Part shown: positions 18,556 through 28,519 of the stretch, in pieces
Numbering within the stretch: the first letter of the stretch is position 1
Layout: the number at the start of each line of letters is the position of its first letter
NCBI RefSeq assembly: GCF_000379525.1
Contig: NZ_KB902509.1
Span: 70,814 to 120,465 of the forward strand
Direction of reading: 5' to 3'
Source: Lamprocystis purpurea DSM 4197
GTDB lineage: Bacteria > Pseudomonadota > Gammaproteobacteria > Chromatiales > Chromatiaceae
Length of the DNA stretch: 49,652 bases
The notes under the pieces: model-generated
Told to the model about the DNA's origin: nothing
The model's input: only the letters and a program-made list of their open reading frames with translations
Databases searched by the model: none
Translations under genes and position numbers: made by a program

Positions 18556-19413
18556 ATGAAACATCTCCCCGCCTATCTTGCCGCCCTGGCGGTGGTCTGT
18601 GTCTGGTCCGGGTGGATCACCATCTCCCGTTACGGGGTGCAGACTGAGCTGCAACCCGCCGACATCACCCTGCTGCGCTATGTGACGGCGCTGATCGGGG
18701 TCTTGCCGCTGGTTTTGCGGCACGCGTGGCGGCGGTTTTCGATTGGTCAGTATCTGGTCGTCGGACTGGGCGTCGGGTTCCCCTACACACTGTTTTCTTT
18801 CTATGGACTCAAGGTCATCGGCGCGGCCCATGCCGGGGTTCTGGTCAACGGGCTGCTCCCGGTTTTCGGCGCGCTGGTGGCATGGCTCCTCTTTCACCAG
18901 ACGCTCTCGCCGATCCGCTATCTGGCGATCGGCATCATCTTTGCCGCCAATCTGATGATGGCCGGCGGCGCTACCTTTTCCGCCGCGCATGCGCTCGGAA
19001 TTCTGTATCTGCTGGCGGCGGCGCTATTCTATACGGGGCATATGACCGGTATACGACAATGGGGCTTCGGCTGGCGGGACGTGCTGGTCACGGTGCCGGT
19101 GGTCAATGTCCTGCTGTTTTTGCCGCTAATGGCCTTGTTTCCCACGGCGCTGACCCAGGCAGCGCCGGCGGATATCGCCATCCAGGCGCTGTACCAGGGA
19201 GTGATCGTCAATATCTTCGCGTTGATGTGTGTAGCCTACGCCATCAACCATCTCGGTACGATAACCGTCTCATTGTTTATGTCCTTTGTGCCGGTGACTA
19301 CCGCCATACTCGCCTGGGTACTGCTCGGCGAGGTCCTGAGCATCAATCAAATTGCCGGTATCGTCGGCTGTTCACTGGGGCTGATGCTGTACGCGCGGGG
19401 GCGCTGGTGGTGA
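18556..19413 (+). CDS. EamA/DMT family transporter
   Basis: This integral membrane protein of 285 residues has about ten hydrophobic helices arranged as two EamA repeats. The first ends near ALVAWLLFHQTLSPIRYLAIG, the second near AWVLLGEVLSINQIAGIVG, each with the typical E/Q-x-L-S loop. The family exports or takes up small metabolites such as amino acids; the substrate cannot be read from sequence. ATG 18556 puts the first helix at the N-terminus; the upstream extension is polar and unlikely. No operon partner is apparent. Confidence 0.88.
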   Translation: MKHLPAYLAALAVVCVWSGWITISRYGVQTELQPADITLLRYVTALIGVLPLVLRHAWRRFSIGQYLVVGLGVGFPYTLFSFYGLKVIGAAHAGVLVNGLLPVFGALVAWLLFHQTLSPIRYLAIGIIFAANLMMAGGATFSAAHALGILYLLAAALFYTGHMTGIRQWGFGWRDVLVTVPVVNVLLFLPLMALFPTALTQAAPADIAIQALYQGVIVNIFALMCVAYAINHLGTITVSLFMSFVPVTTAILAWVLLGEVLSINQIAGIVGCSLGLMLYARGRWW

Positions 19414-19521
19414 TTGCTGGGGCGACGGTGGAAGATTACGCTGACCAAATGATTCTCGCTGACGGAGATTTTGTCGCTTCCTGCTTCCAGACCTGACTCC
19501 ATCCCTTCCTTATCTTGCTCG

Positions 19522-20898
19522 CTAGACGGGCTTCCGGGCCAGGACCAGCCAGCCGGCGACCGGCTCGCCGCCCTCGCGGCGCGGTGACTTCTGCTCGATC
19601 TTGATGAGCGACAGACCCGCCGCCCCGAGTGCGGTCATTACATATCCCTCGGAATGGGCATAGCGTCCGTGATGGCACAACTGGTAATCGGTCGTCGCGT
19701 TCTCTGCGAGCGCCTCGAGCGTGAAGCACAGGTGACCCGCGGGGCGCAGTGTGCGGGCCGCGGCGCGCAACGCATCGTCGATTGCGCCGAAATAGATCAG
19801 GGCATCCGTGGATACGACCAGATCATAGCAATTCGGGTGCTCCTCCATAAAGGCGGTCAGTTCGGCCTGGTGTAGCGCGTCGTAGAGACTGCGCCGACGG
19901 GCCTGGCCCAGCATCCCGGAGGAGAGATCCACGCCCTCCAGCGTGGCCGCGTAGGGCCGCAGGAGGGCCGCGCACAGACCGGTCCCGCAGCCGGCGTCGA
20001 GCACCGCCAGGTCTGCGGCCGCGGCGCCGATGCAGGCGGCGACCATCTCGCCCGCCTGGGTCGGGGCAGCGTATTCGAGCGACGCCAAGCGCGAATCGAA
20101 GCTCTTGGAAAAGGTGTCGAAGACGGTTTGCACATAGGCATCGGATGCGCGCACCGGGACCCCGACACCGGTGCAGGCTGCCAGGAGGTGCGCCGGCTCG
20201 GGGTTGTCGGGTTCGATCGCGAGCCAGTCGCGGAAGACCCCGGCAGCCTTGTCGAGAAGCCCGAGCCGGATATAGGCCAGGCTCTGGATCCCGCGTGAAC
20301 GGGCGTCCTGCGGCCGGCGCTTGAGCACCTTATCGCTGTGCTCCAGGGCTTCCTCGCTCCGCCCGGTCTGGGCATAGACGCTGGAGAGCGTGATGCAGGC
20401 GTCGGTGAAGTCCGGTGCGATCTGGATGGCCCGCAGCAGGCATCGCTCGGCCTGCGCATAGAGGCCGAGCGCCTTCAACAGCACCGCGTAATTATGGAGC
20501 GTGTCGGGCCTGTCCCGATCCAGCGCGAGCGCGGCGCGATACTCGCGGTCCGCATCCGCGAAGCGCTCGTTTTCGAGCATCAGGTTACCGAGATTGTTGT
20601 GAAAGACCGCATGGTTGGGGACCAACTCGACGGAACGGCTCATGAGTCGCAGCGCCTCGTCGGTGCGTCCCTGGGCATGGGCGACCATCCCCAGAAAATG
20701 GAGCGCGTCCGGATGCTCGGGCACCAATTCGAGGACGCGCCCGTAGATCGTGGCGGCAGGCCCGAGTTCGCCGGCCTCATGCAGCGCGCTGGCCAGCCCC
20801 AGCGCTTCGCCCACGCTCAGTTCTTGGATCGGTTCTATTGTCGGCTGAGCCGCGGTCGGTTCCATCGGAGCCAGGCCTCGAGTTTGTGTTTGCACCAT
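19522..20898 (-). CDS. TPR-repeat class I SAM-dependent methyltransferase
   Basis: This is a 458-residue two-part protein. The first half (about 30-245) is a run of tetratricopeptide repeats (ALHFLGMVAHAQGRTDEALRL, FHNNLGNLMLENERFADADR and so on). The second half is a Rossmann methyltransferase with motif I VLDAGCGTGLC at about residue 295 and the following DLSSGMLGQAR. Such fusions occur in proteobacteria; their acceptors are unknown and may be proteins bound through the TPR part. The start may alternatively be the ATG at residue 12. The gene has no close neighbour on its strand. Confidence 0.85.
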   Translation of the reverse strand: MVQTQTRGLAPMEPTAAQPTIEPIQELSVGEALGLASALHEAGELGPAATIYGRVLELVPEHPDALHFLGMVAHAQGRTDEALRLMSRSVELVPNHAVFHNNLGNLMLENERFADADREYRAALALDRDRPDTLHNYAVLLKALGLYAQAERCLLRAIQIAPDFTDACITLSSVYAQTGRSEEALEHSDKVLKRRPQDARSRGIQSLAYIRLGLLDKAAGVFRDWLAIEPDNPEPAHLLAACTGVGVPVRASDAYVQTVFDTFSKSFDSRLASLEYAAPTQAGEMVAACIGAAAADLAVLDAGCGTGLCAALLRPYAATLEGVDLSSGMLGQARRRSLYDALHQAELTAFMEEHPNCYDLVVSTDALIYFGAIDDALRAAARTLRPAGHLCFTLEALAENATTDYQLCHHGRYAHSEGYVMTALGAAGLSLIKIEQKSPRREGGEPVAGWLVLARKPV

Positions 20899-20974
20899 AG
20901 GGTATCGGCGAGCGGCGGATAAAGGTCAGCCACGGACCCGCCGAAACTAAGATCAGGGACTCACGGGACATCGA

Positions 20975-21472
20975 TCATCGTTCCGGTCGGAACCGAGCTA
21001 ACGTCCGAAGCGTCCTTGGAACAGGTGCCCAATGCCCAAGGCGGAATGGATCCAACGCGCTAAAAAAAGTGCCCTGCATGTTTTGCGCCGCCCAAAAACT
21101 CGACGCACCGGAATACACACTCATGCAGATAAACACATTGGCGACATTACCCGCCACCCCGGCTACATTTAAGGGATTGTTGCCACCATGCCCGTGCATC
21201 AGATATGTCCAAAGCACCTGCCCGGCCGCGTTGATTTCGCACGCACAAATGGGAACGCAGCCCCCGGCGGCAAGTCGAGTAAATAGAGGAACCGTCGGGG
21301 GAGTGTAGATTATCCCGGTTTGAAACATGAAGTATTCCACGCCGTTTTGAATACTCTCTGGCGCGATCGATGGATAAACGGCGGGATAGCCTGGCAGATT
21401 GATCGGGACCGGCCCGCCTCTTGGAGTCACGGCACCAGCAACATTCAGAATTCTTCCGAAAGCATTTGCCAT
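20975..21472 (-). CDS. Hypothetical protein, 165 residues
   Basis: I do not recognise this protein. It starts MANAFGRILNVAGAVTPRGG, is rich in Gly, Ala, Asn and Pro, has a CVPICAC triple-cysteine cluster near the middle and HGHGGNNPLNVAG after it, and lacks a clear signal peptide or membrane helix. ATG 21472 has GAGAGG about eleven bases upstream. Its codon use looks less GC-rich than that of its neighbours. It lies about 700 bases downstream of clpV on the same strand, where T6SS loci often carry cargo genes, but nothing in the protein proves such a role. Confidence 0.5.
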   Translation of the reverse strand: MANAFGRILNVAGAVTPRGGPVPINLPGYPAVYPSIAPESIQNGVEYFMFQTGIIYTPPTVPLFTRLAAGGCVPICACEINAAGQVLWTYLMHGHGGNNPLNVAGVAGNVANVFICMSVYSGASSFWAAQNMQGTFFSALDPFRLGHWAPVPRTLRTLARFRPER

Positions 21473-21999
21473 CGCACGATAACCTCTCTTTTCCTGAAAA
21501 AAGGGTCGGTCAGGAGGGGTCACCAGGAGAGGGGTCCAGTAAAGAGGAAAGGAGTCAGAGCCTATTGTCTGCTCTTTTCCATACTTTTTCTAAACCTCTT
21601 CACCCCCGACACGCCGAGCAAAGATTCAAGACCCTGAAGTCTCGCCGAAGCAGCATCCGCCCGGCACCGGTTACCTACCGCCAATAAGATAACGCCCTTG
21701 AGTCTAGACGATGCCCGCATGTTTGCAAGGTAGGCTCCGAAACGAATGGCGCCAATTTATTCTAACAGACTGAAAATAATAGGGGCGAACCCGTACGAAT
21801 GGTAGGCTGAAGGTTGCGACACCCAACCCATCACCCCTGCGAGCCAGCCCCCATGCATCCTAACCAGCGCGCCGCGACGCAGCAATGTGTCCTCGATGAG
21901 GCCGGTCGGATCGACACCGGCGGATTCTTCAATTTGTTGACCGGCCCGCATCATCAGATATCGATAAACCAATTTGTGATCAAGAGTTGCGCAGTGCCT
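21473..21999. other. Low-coding stretch between the hypothetical gene and clpV
   Basis: This part is AT-richer and repetitive (for example GGAGGGGTCACCAGGAGAGG around 21514-21533). One minus-strand frame (21757-21972) continues, in the same frame across a TGA, from the small frame at 22000-22143, but it does not look like a known protein. No gene is supported. Confidence 0.45.
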
Positions 22000-22143
22000 T
22001 CACCAGCGCACGTGTGAGGGGCAGTTCTCGCATCGCCGAGCGATGAGCCTTTCGGCGGACTGGACCGCCTTGCGCTCCGAGCAGTCGATGGCCCGCTCAT
22101 TCCAAGCTTCCGCGATGCCCGCCCGGTCCGCGCCGGCACGCAT
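22000..22143 (-). CDS. Possible small protein downstream of clpV
   Basis: A 47-codon frame starts MRAGADRAGIAEAWNERAID and contains CENC near its end. It begins 23 bases after the clpV stop on the same strand and has protein-like codon use. There is no clear ribosome site. The frame stays open after its TGA for another 75 codons, so it may be the remains of a longer gene. The family is unknown. Confidence 0.3.
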   Translation of the reverse strand: MRAGADRAGIAEAWNERAIDCSERKAVQSAERLIARRCENCPSHVRW

Positions 22144-22166
22144 GGCAGCGAATGCGTAGGTGCGCT

Positions 22167-24908
22167 TCAACCGTCGAAATCGTAGGTGAACCCCGAGTCC
22201 GCTACCCCGATCGCAATCCGCAAAATCGCCTTTCCCTCCATGGTCCGATTCAGGATCTCCCGGCTGATTGCCGGCAGCACCGTATTGGTGAGAATGGCAT
22301 CCACCACCCGCGCCCCGCTTTCCACCTCGGCGCAGCGCTTGGCAATCAGATCCACCGCCGCCTCATTATAGCTCAGCACGGCGCGATGATTGTCGGCGAT
22401 CCGTCGCACGATGCGGTCGAGCTGGAGCCGGATGATAGTCCCCAGCATCTCATCACTCAGCGGGTAATAGGGAATGGTGACGATGCGGCCCAGGAGCGCC
22501 GGGGGGAAGGTCTTGAGCAGCGGGGTGCGCAGGGCTTGGGCCAGCCCTTCGACATCGGGCATCAGGTCCGGGTCCTTGCACATGCTCATGATCAAATCCG
22601 TGCCGGCGTTGCTGGTGAGCAGGATGACGGTGTTGTGGAAGTCGATATAACGGCCCTCGGCGTCTTCCATCCAGCCCTTGTCGAAGACCTGGAAGAAGAT
22701 CTCATGCACGTCGGGGTGGGCCTTCTCCACCTCGTCCAGCAGGACCACGCTATAGGGTTTGCGGCGGACGGCCTCGGTGAGGATGCCGCCTTCGCCATAG
22801 CCGACATAGCCGGGGGGTGCGCCCTTGAGGGTGGAGACCGAATGCGCCTCCTGGAACTCGCTCATATTGATGGTAATGATGTTCTGCTCGCCGCCATAGA
22901 GTGCCTCGGCGAGTGCGAGTCCGGTCTCGGTCTTGCCGACGCCGGAGGGGCCGGCGAGCATGAAAACGCCGATCGGCTTGTTGGGGTTGTCGAGCCGGGC
23001 GCGGGAGGTCTGGATGCGCGCGGCAATCATGTCCAGTGCGTGGCGTTGGCCGATGACCCGCTTGTTGAGTGTCTCGGCGAGGTTTAGCACGGCTTTCACC
23101 TCGTCCTTGACCATGCGGCCCACCGGGATGCCGGTCCAGTCGGCGACCACCGAGGCGACCGCCTGGGCGTCGACGCTGGGCAGGATCAGGGGGCGCTCGC
23201 CTTGCAGCGCGGCAAGTTCAGCCTGGAGTGCGGCCATCTTCTCCAGTGCGGCGGCGCGCTCGGCCTCGGTGAGCGGCGGCCCGGCCTCCGGGGCGGCGCC
23301 GGTCGCCGAACCGGCGGCTTGTTCAAGGGCGCTGCCGGTGCCTTCGACCGGGGCCGTGGTGCCCCGCAATTGGGCACGCAGTTCCAGGATTTGGTTGACC
23401 AGGGCCTGCTCCGACTCCCAGCGTGCCTTGAGCCCGGCCAGACGCTCTTGTTCGACGGCGAGCTTCTCGTTTGCTGCCTGGGCACGCTCGGCGGTGGCGA
23501 CACCGACGGCCGCCTCGCGGCCGATGATGTCCAGTTCCGTGGTCAGTCCTTCGATCCGGCGTCGGCAGTCTTCCACTTCGGGGGGCTCGGACGACTGGCT
23601 GATGGCGACCCTGGCGCAGGCGGTATCGAGCAGGCTGACCGCCTTGTCCGGGAGTTGGCGCGCCGGGATGTAGCGGTGTGAGAGTCGCACCGCCGACTCC
23701 AGACCTTCGTCCAGAAGCTGGACCTGGTGGTGTTTCTCAAGCGTCGAGGCGATGCCCCGGACCATGAGGATCGCTTTCTCCTCACTCGGCTCGTCGACCT
23801 GGACGACCTGGAAGCGGCGGGTGAGGGCCGGGTCCTTCTCGATATATTTCTTGTACTCGGCCCAGGTCGTGGCGGCGACGGTGCGCAGCGTTCCGCGGGC
23901 GAGCGCGGGTTTAAGCAGATTGGCGGCGTCGCCGGTGCCGGCGCTGCCGCCGGCGCCGATCAGGGTATGGGCCTCGTCAATGAAGAGGATGATCGGCTTG
24001 GGCGACGCCTGAACCTCCTCGATCACCTGGCGCAGCCGGTTCTCGAACTCGCCCTTCATGCCGGCGCCGGCCTGGAGCAGGCCGACGTCCAATGTCCGCA
24101 GCGACACCTCTTTGAGCGGTGGTGGCACGTCCCCGGCGGCGATGCGCAGGGCAAAGCCTTCGACCACCGCGGTCTTGCCGACGCCGGCCTCGCCGGTGAG
24201 GATGGGGTTGTTTTGGCGGCGGCGCATCAGGATGTCGATGAGCTGGCGGATCTCCTCGTCTCGTCCCACGATGGGGTCCAACTCTCCTTTGCGGGCGCGC
24301 TCGGTGAGATCCACCGAGAACTGCTTGAGTGCCTGCTGTTTGCCCATCTGGGCCGGGGCCATGGCGTCGCTCGCCTCACCCGGAGCGGCACCGCCGCCCA
24401 GGTGAAAGCCGTCGCTTGCGGCCATGCGCTCCTCCGGAGAGCCCGCGCAGATCTCGGCAAAGCTGTCGGTGAGTGCGTCCGCTTGCACCTTTTCGAATTG
24501 ACGGGAGATGCCGACCAAACTGCTGCGCAGCCCTTTGGTCTTGAGGATGCCCACCATCAGGTGTCCGGTACGCACCTGTGACTCGTTGAAGAGCAGGGTG
24601 GCGTAGGTCCAGGCGCGCTCGGCGGCTTCTTCCACGTCGGAGGACAGATCCGAGATGGAGCGGGAGCCCCGCGGCAGACGGTCGAGCGACTCGGTGAAGT
24701 CACGCGCCAGGCCTGCCGGGTCGAGTTGGAAGCGGCGGATGATCCGGTGCAGGTCCGAGTCCTGGCCTTGCAGAATCTGATTGAACCAGTGCACCAGTTC
24801 CACATAGGGGTTGCCGCGCATCTTGCAGAAGACCGTGGCGCTTTCGATCGCCTTATAGGCGAGCGGGTTGAGCTTTCCGAACAATGCCGCGCGGTTGATC
24901 TCGGACAT
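22167..24908 (-). CDS. clpV: T6SS sheath-recycling AAA+ ATPase ClpV (TssH)
   Basis: This 913-residue Clp/Hsp100 ATPase disassembles contracted TssB/TssC sheath. The N-domain (about 1-160) is followed by NBD1 with Walker A GEAGVGKT near residue 240 and [14 protein letters not shown] middle coiled-coil region follows at about 450-560. NBD2 has Walker [21 protein letters not shown] near 650 and [18 protein letters not shown]. The TETGLALAE text after Walker A and the absence of ClpB-specific ends mark it as ClpV. It is the last of nine collinear T6SS genes, 74 bases after tssG, as in the P. aeruginosa HSI-I locus. The expected vgrG does not follow. Confidence 0.95.
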   Translation of the reverse strand: MSEINRAALFGKLNPLAYKAIESATVFCKMRGNPYVELVHWFNQILQGQDSDLHRIIRRFQLDPAGLARDFTESLDRLPRGSRSISDLSSDVEEAAERAWTYATLLFNESQVRTGHLMVGILKTKGLRSSLVGISRQFEKVQADALTDSFAEICAGSPEERMAASDGFHLGGGAAPGEASDAMAPAQMGKQQALKQFSVDLTERARKGELDPIVGRDEEIRQLIDILMRRRQNNPILTGEAGVGKTAVVEGFALRIAAGDVPPPLKEVSLRTLDVGLLQAGAGMKGEFENRLRQVIEEVQASPKPIILFIDEAHTLIGAGGSAGTGDAANLLKPALARGTLRTVAATTWAEYKKYIEKDPALTRRFQVVQVDEPSEEKAILMVRGIASTLEKHHQVQLLDEGLESAVRLSHRYIPARQLPDKAVSLLDTACARVAISQSSEPPEVEDCRRRIEGLTTELDIIGREAAVGVATAERAQAANEKLAVEQERLAGLKARWESEQALVNQILELRAQLRGTTAPVEGTGSALEQAAGSATGAAPEAGPPLTEAERAAALEKMAALQAELAALQGERPLILPSVDAQAVASVVADWTGIPVGRMVKDEVKAVLNLAETLNKRVIGQRHALDMIAARIQTSRARLDNPNKPIGVFMLAGPSGVGKTETGLALAEALYGGEQNIITINMSEFQEAHSVSTLKGAPPGYVGYGEGGILTEAVRRKPYSVVLLDEVEKAHPDVHEIFFQVFDKGWMEDAEGRYIDFHNTVILLTSNAGTDLIMSMCKDPDLMPDVEGLAQALRTPLLKTFPPALLGRIVTIPYYPLSDEMLGTIIRLQLDRIVRRIADNHRAVLSYNEAAVDLIAKRCAEVESGARVVDAILTNTVLPAISREILNRTMEGKAILRIAIGVADSGFTYDFDG

Positions 24909-24982
24909 GGGCTGGCTCCTGGAGCGTTGGGCTTAAACAGCGGTCATCGGTCCTCAGCGACCCTCGGTCCGCGTAGCGGACC

Positions 24983-26119
24983 CTACGGGCGCTGGGCATG
25001 CGGATCGAGCTTGAGATCGTCCCCGTCGCGGCCGAGTGCGCCGCTGCTGAGCCAGGTGGTCCAGCCCAGGCGGCTGCCGACACCGAGTCCCAATCGCGGG
25101 ATGTCGGATTGCGCCAGGACCGGGTTGAGATCCCATTCGAGCGCGTCGCCCGCATAGTTGCGGACCACGGCCTTGACGCGTGCCAGGGCCGTGCCGCCGG
25201 GCAGCAGGTCCAGATACGCGGGGAGCCGCAACGGCCCGACACGGACACGAAACTTGGATTGATGGTCCCAGACCCGCCCGCCCAGTGTCGTGGTCTGGCC
25301 CAACGCGGCATTGTCCGGCGTCTCTCCCAAGCGCAGCCGGCAGTTGTCGGGCAGCGTCAGCCAATGGCCGATCCACTCATCGATGCGCACCGGTAGACCC
25401 AGGAGGACGCCCAGGATGGACTGAAGCCCTTGGGCATGGCGCGTCTGGCAGGAGAGATGACCGGCGAAATGGCGCTTGGCCAGATCCGGCATGGCGTCGC
25501 GGTCGCGACAGGCGGGCAGGCCGGTCCCGCTCAGGGTCCCCAGATAGAAACCGAAGCGATCTTCGTGCGGACGGTCGAAACTGACCGCCGGCTGGGCCTG
25601 GGCCCAGGCCCGGTAGAGCAGGGTGAGCATCCGGTGATTGAATGTGTCGAGGAACCGCGCTAGGGTCGGATCGGCGGCGTGGCGTTGCCGCTCGCGCACA
25701 TACTCGGTGAGGTGCAGGGGCAGCGGGCCGTTGGGTCCGAGCAGACCCATGAAATAGACCAGCAGGCGCGGCGGCAGCCCGGCCGCGGATTGGTGCAGGG
25801 CGGCCAGTTCGGCTGGGGCAAAGCGCAGTGACGGCTGTTGTCCGAGGCGCACGGGGTCATCGGCGGCGCGCGGCGAGGCGCCGATCCGCGGACGATCCGG
25901 CTGGAGGCTGTCGAGCCGCCGCAAGGTGTGACAGAACCCGTGATTCCATGGCGCTTGGGCCAGGCCGGCCAGCAGTTCGGCGCGTTGACGCGCGTGCTCC
26001 CGTGCCGCCGGGTCGGGCGCGGTGACCGGTGCGGACGCTGTTTCAGTTGCCCGTTCGGTCGGCGGACCGCGGTCCGGTTCGCTCACAGAAGTGGACGGCG
26101 GCCGATGGTCGCTGGCCAT
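24983..26119 (-). CDS. tssG: T6SS baseplate subunit TssG
   Basis: This 378-residue protein has the TssG/ImpH/VasB pattern: a core starting near residue 58 (PWNHGFCHTLRRLDSL), then LRFAPAEL, PPRLLVYFMGLLGPNGPLPLHLTEYVRER and a C-terminal GRRVWDHQSKFRVRVGPL-like segment. TssG forms a wedge with TssF and TssE in the baseplate. A proline-rich N-terminal extension of about 50 residues precedes the core. The start overlaps the tssF stop by 37 bases; a start inside the extension is also possible. Confidence 0.93.
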   Translation of the reverse strand: MASDHRPPSTSVSEPDRGPPTERATETASAPVTAPDPAAREHARQRAELLAGLAQAPWNHGFCHTLRRLDSLQPDRPRIGASPRAADDPVRLGQQPSLRFAPAELAALHQSAAGLPPRLLVYFMGLLGPNGPLPLHLTEYVRERQRHAADPTLARFLDTFNHRMLTLLYRAWAQAQPAVSFDRPHEDRFGFYLGTLSGTGLPACRDRDAMPDLAKRHFAGHLSCQTRHAQGLQSILGVLLGLPVRIDEWIGHWLTLPDNCRLRLGETPDNAALGQTTTLGGRVWDHQSKFRVRVGPLRLPAYLDLLPGGTALARVKAVVRNYAGDALEWDLNPVLAQSDIPRLGLGVGSRLGWTTWLSSGALGRDGDDLKLDPHAQRP

Positions 26120-27972
26120 CGCATCAACTCCCCGCGGTCGGAACGCAGGACGGTCTCGGTGAAGCCGTTGATGGTGCAGTAGCGGGCAAAGAAGCGCTCC
26201 AGCACCGCCCCGAGCAGGAAGGCGCCGGTGCCTTCAAAGGCGGCTTCATCGCAATCCAGGGTGATCTCCAGCCCACGCGCATAGGTCACCGGGCGCACGC
26301 CCGGCAGGCGCCGGACGATGCCCTGGGATGAGACCCGGCGGATACCCTCCACCTGCTTGCGTCCTTCGGCGCTGGCAATCGCGCCGTACAGCGACAACAG
26401 TTCGCGTAGGGCCGCCGCGCCCGTGCCGCCGTCCGAGTCGGCGATCGACAGATAATTCAGCGACAAGTGATCGATCAGCCGCCAGGCGGTGTCCGCGTGG
26501 GCGTGGGATGGCCGGGGCTGGGTGGGTCCGGCGCGGACGCGCACCGCCCGCACCGGTGCACCGGATTCCATGTTGAAGTCGGTCTTGGCCGAGCCGATCG
26601 GCAGGTACAGCGGCAAGTCCCGATTGGTACAGAGCCCGGTCAACGCGAGCTGCCGCAACTCGGGGGACCAGGGGGCGTCCGCCGCATCCGTGAGGTTCAC
26701 GAATAACTCGCTGCCCACATAGCTGGAGCGAGGTCGTTGGTGTTGCGGGGTGGAGGATTGGCGACGCGGGACGCGCTGCACACTGTAGTAGGCCGGTCGT
26801 TCGTCCCCCGGACCCGGTGCGGCTGGAGCATAAAACGGCCGAAATTCCCGTGCGACGGTCGTACTCGATCCCAATCCGGTGACACTGTCCACCCGATAGA
26901 CCTCGAAATCCGTCGGCCGGGTGCGGTCCGGAACGACGTGGTAGTCGGGGCCCTGGTCGTTGATATGGATCCGATCGAAACGCTTGGGAAAGAGGTTGAT
27001 CGCCGGGGTGCAGTGGAGTGCGAAATTGGTGGCGTCCAACACACCATCCAGAGTCGGGGAGCGCTGGCTCAGAAGCAGGATCAGGTCGATTTCCGGAGCG
27101 TTGAGGCGCGCCACGGCGGGTCCCAAGTCGTCGATGGCGATGCTCAAAAAGCGCTGTGGAAAAGCGAAATATTCGTGGAGGTGGCGATACCCTTGGAATG
27201 ACGCCGGGGCACTGGGTAACAGTGCCTCGTGCTCAGCGAACCCCAGCGGGCTCAGCACGCTGGCCGGGAGGGTCTCGATCCAGGGCACCGGTCGGGCGGT
27301 CGGCTGCACCAGCACCCCGACCGTGTCGCCCAAAAGCTGAGCGTAGAGTTCGAAAGGTAAGCGGTCCGCCCCCTGCAGGAACAACACCAGTCTGAACCGC
27401 TCCGGTCGGCCGGGGGCCAACTGGGAGAAGGTCAGATTTCCGGTGGTGCGCAGGCGCAGCCGGATGCCGGCCTTGCTGCGCTTGAGCACGGCGAGGTCGG
27501 CGCGGGCGACGGGTCCGGTGTGGCTGAAATACTCGGCCGCGGTGATCTCCATCGGCCAGAGCCGCACCGCGTGGGCGGTCCGGTACTCGCACGGCGTCTG
27601 CTCACCTTTGCCGAGGTTGCCGCGCAGCACCGTGTCGCGCGGGACGTCGAACCCCTCGGCAAGTGACCCTTCGTCCAGGTCGGGTTGCAGCTCGACCACG
27701 GTCATCGACGGAGTCGGGGCCAGATAATGCGGATAGATGACTTCCAGCAGATGCTGGGTGAAGGTGGGAAACTCGGCATCGATCTTGAGTTGGACCCGTG
27801 CCGCGAGGAAGGCGAAACCTTCCAGCAGCCGCTCGACATAGGGGTCGGCGCACTCGAAGCTTTCGAGCCCGAGCCGCCCGGCGATCTTGGGGAATTCACG
27901 GGCGAACTCGCCGCCCATCTCGCGCATGAAGCGCAGTTCGCGGTTGTAGAATTCGAGCAGACGTGGGTCCAT
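26083..27972 (-). CDS. tssF: T6SS baseplate subunit TssF
   Basis: This 629-residue protein matches TssF/ImpG/VasA: MDPRLLEFYNRELRFMREMG at the N-terminus, the phrase PHYLAPTPSMTVVE near residue 95, and the C-terminal GLEITLDCDEAAFEGTGAF followed by FLLGAVLERFFARYCTINGF. In the assembled machine it contacts TssG, TssE and the spike. ATG 27972 begins at the family start, ten bases after tssE ends. Confidence 0.95.
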   Translation of the reverse strand: MDPRLLEFYNRELRFMREMGGEFAREFPKIAGRLGLESFECADPYVERLLEGFAFLAARVQLKIDAEFPTFTQHLLEVIYPHYLAPTPSMTVVELQPDLDEGSLAEGFDVPRDTVLRGNLGKGEQTPCEYRTAHAVRLWPMEITAAEYFSHTGPVARADLAVLKRSKAGIRLRLRTTGNLTFSQLAPGRPERFRLVLFLQGADRLPFELYAQLLGDTVGVLVQPTARPVPWIETLPASVLSPLGFAEHEALLPSAPASFQGYRHLHEYFAFPQRFLSIAIDDLGPAVARLNAPEIDLILLLSQRSPTLDGVLDATNFALHCTPAINLFPKRFDRIHINDQGPDYHVVPDRTRPTDFEVYRVDSVTGLGSSTTVAREFRPFYAPAAPGPGDERPAYYSVQRVPRRQSSTPQHQRPRSSYVGSELFVNLTDAADAPWSPELRQLALTGLCTNRDLPLYLPIGSAKTDFNMESGAPVRAVRVRAGPTQPRPSHAHADTAWRLIDHLSLNYLSIADSDGGTGAAALRELLSLYGAIASAEGRKQVEGIRRVSSQGIVRRLPGVRPVTYARGLEITLDCDEAAFEGTGAFLLGAVLERFFARYCTINGFTETVLRSDRGELMRWPATIGRRPLL

Positions 27973-27982
27973 GGTGCCCGCC

Positions 27983-28519
27983 TCAGCCGCCGTCGCTGAT
28001 GACCCGAATGTCACCGATGTCGAGGTCGATCTCGGTCTTGAGATAGAGCCGCAGCGGTACCGGCTGCGCCCACAGATCGCCCTCGATGAGGAAGGTCATG
28101 GCGTTATGGCTCATCTGCTGCTCGTTGACCTCCAGGCGGACTTTGAGCGTATGGCGCAGGATGCGCGGTTCGAAGTCGATGATCGCCTGGCGCAGGGTCC
28201 GTTCGAGTGCGCCGGCGTCGGTCCCCGACAGGGTCATGCCCGACAGGTCCGGCATGCCGAAGTTGAGAACCGAGTTGCTGACCTGGGGGTAGGCGTCGAG
28301 CGTCTGCCCAGCCGCCAGATTCGTGGTGTTGAGCAGCCACCCCAGATCGCGCAACACCGCCTCGCGCAGTCGGGTCTGCCCGAAGACGCGCTGCTCTCGC
28401 GACTCCTGTGTCTTTTCGGGCTCGAGGTCAGTGAGCCGGTCGAGCAGCGAGGGTTGCAGCCGTTCTTTGTGCGACAGCTCAGCCAAGGGTGCTGTCTGCG
28501 TCCGCGACGCCGTCGGCAT
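27983..28519 (-). CDS. tssE: T6SS baseplate subunit TssE (gp25-like)
   Basis: This 178-residue gp25/lysozyme-like protein starts the sheath on the baseplate. Recognisable parts are LQPSLLDRLTDLEP near the N-terminus, REAVLRDLGWLLNTTNL in the middle and RQAIIDFEPRILRHTLKV, the region with the conserved E-P-R motif. The frame overlaps the tagJ stop by 41 bases. An in-frame TTG at about 28486 would shorten the overlap to eight bases and may be the true start. Confidence 0.93.
   Translation of the reverse strand: MPTASRTQTAPLAELSHKERLQPSLLDRLTDLEPEKTQESREQRVFGQTRLREAVLRDLGWLLNTTNLAAGQTLDAYPQVSNSVLNFGMPDLSGMTLSGTDAGALERTLRQAIIDFEPRILRHTLKVRLEVNEQQMSHNAMTFLIEGDLWAQPVPLRLYLKTEIDLDIGDIRVISDGG

Noticed and set aside
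21757-22143. In-frame TGA as possible selenocysteine
   Set aside because: The second half does not look like a real protein and there is no hairpin resembling a SECIS element right after the TGA; a decayed or chance frame is simpler.
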